A stretch of 12,970 nucleotides of DNA from Bacteroidia bacterium (GTDB lineage Bacteria > Bacteroidota > Bacteroidia > NS11-12g > UBA955), in contig JADLHV010000107.1 in the NCBI GenBank assembly GCA_020848595.1, positions 1-12,970 of the forward strand, read 5' to 3'. Each line of letters starts with the position of its first letter. The stretch's first letter is position 1. A program made the translations under genes and the position numbers. Shown piece by piece: positions 12,307 through 12,970 of the stretch. Under the pieces are notes generated by a model, which saw only the letters and a list, made by a program, of their open reading frames with translations, did not search any database and had not been told where the DNA came from.

Positions 12307-12970
12307 TTAACGACTTAGTATTTCTATCTCATCAACAAATATAAACGATTCGCCGCCAGCTCCCGGATGCCAATCAGGTAATTTGCCATATTGCTTAGCG
12401 ATAATTTTAAAATAACGATAAGATTGTCCATCACATGGAATTAAAAAATCTTTGCGCAGACTTGTCATCATAGAGTCTGCAATGTTATTAGAATATGTGC
12501 CAATAAGTTTAAAATCATTTGAATCATTAGAGCCAAAAACCAGTATTTCCTTGGGGAAAATTATCCATGACCGTGTATCTTGCAAAGTACCCAAAATCAA
12601 GGTGTCAATTTTAGTGCTTATTTTAGCATCTAATACCACTTCAAAATCTTGACCTTGATAACCTTGCCAACGACCTTTCCTCCAATCGGCATCGCCTTTT
12701 AAGCCATCTAAAATACCTTTATCTCCACCTGCAGAATATTGAGGATTATACTTTGAATTTAGCGCTAAAACATAATTATTAGAAAATTTAAAAAACTCAG
12801 CTTCAGCCCAATCGCTATATATAACATTGCGATTTAGAAATTTTATTCTAGCTTTAAGTTTACTAGATTTTTTAATCCAAATACTAGAATTTGGCTCATA
12901 TTTTATTTCCGAGTTTTCATTATCTACTTTGTAATAAATAATATATTGGCCATCCAAATAATTAAGCTCT
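12307..12970 (-). CDS. C-terminal part of a probable GH20 beta-N-acetylhexosaminidase (cut by window edge)
   Basis: The frame is open through the right window edge, with ELNYLDGQYIIYYKVDNEN as its first complete codons; a TTG at 12957 is only an internal codon, so the gene is truncated by the window. About 221 residues are visible. The first ~55 resemble the small beta domain that follows the catalytic barrel in bacterial hexosaminidases (YYKVDN, then KSSKLKARIKF). The remainder is a discoidin/F5-8 type C-like module: NPQYSAGGDKGILDGLKGD, WRKGRWQGYQGQDFEVVLD, TLQDTRSWIIFPKEILVF, ending GESFIFVDEIEI. This two-part C-terminus is typical of Bacteroidota family 20 glycoside hydrolases, which release terminal N-acetylhexosamine, as from chitin oligomers or glycans. 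The catalytic domain is outside the window, so the enzyme class is inferred. No T9SS tail is present. Confidence 0.72.
   Translation of the reverse strand, partial: ELNYLDGQYIIYYKVDNENSEIKYEPNSSIWIKKSSKLKARIKFLNRNVIYSDWAEAEFFKFSNNYVLALNSKYNPQYSAGGDKGILDGLKGDADWRKGRWQGYQGQDFEVVLDAKISTKIDTLILGTLQDTRSWIIFPKEILVFGSNDSNDFKLIGTYSNNIADSMMTSLRKDFLIPCDGQSYRYFKIIAKQYGKLPDWHPGAGGESFIFVDEIEILSR

Noticed and set aside
12307..12957. A complete 216-residue protein starting at the TTG at 12957
   Set aside because: The frame remains open to the window edge and the visible domains are the usual C-terminal modules of a larger glycoside hydrolase.
1..12970. CRISPR arrays, tRNA or rRNA genes, insertion sequences, phage or defence genes
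   Set aside because: I saw no regularly spaced repeats, cloverleaf-type sequences, transposase or integrase motifs, or known defence domains on either strand.

Overview
This window looks like ordinary chromosomal DNA of a free-living Bacteroidota bacterium, most like the Chitinophagales/Sphingobacteriales-type lineages. The lineage is inferred from gene content and was not checked by a search. The evidence is an AT-rich composition, repeated -7 promoter boxes of the form TAnnTTTGY very close to start codons with no clear Shine-Dalgarno sequences, and two secreted proteins carrying the two C-terminal sorting domains of the type IX secretion system (T9SS). A eukaryote-like ornithine aminotransferase and a LemA/TPM cluster fit the same picture.

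Left part (1-1436, mostly minus strand): an ECF sigma factor overlaps by 4 bases the GTG start of a truncated membrane protein whose position and N-terminus suggest an anti-sigma partner. Upstream is a small YbjN-like protein whose start is better placed at 1308, because a promoter lies inside the longer reading frame. It is divergent from sucD.

Centre (1437-7293): sucD (succinyl-CoA synthetase alpha) ends at a clear terminator. Next comes a secreted SGNH hydrolase with a PKD domain and a T9SS type A tail. Then comes rocD (ornithine aminotransferase), intact in frame and in its later motifs but interrupted by two in-frame TAA codons near its 5' end. Convergent to it is a 708-residue secreted PKD protein with a gliding-motility-associated (T9SS type B) C-terminus.

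Right part (7356-12970, all minus strand): in transcription order, the C-terminal part of a probable GH20 beta-hexosaminidase (cut by the window edge), an AIM24-family protein, nth (endonuclease III), lipB (octanoyltransferase), lemA, a soluble TPM protein, a membrane TPM protein with a glycine-rich tail, and a DEDDy 3'-5' exonuclease. From lipB to the exonuclease the genes overlap or nearly touch, so they are probably one transcription unit; lipB/lemA share ATGA and the two TPM genes overlap by 23 bases.

I found no RNA gene, CRISPR array, insertion sequence or phage gene, and no convincing new biological system. The item most worth checking is the double nonsense disruption of rocD, whose inferred substitutions all lead to A. 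Secondary items are the start corrections, the inverted repeat around the rocD promoter and the three-cysteine C-terminus of Nth.
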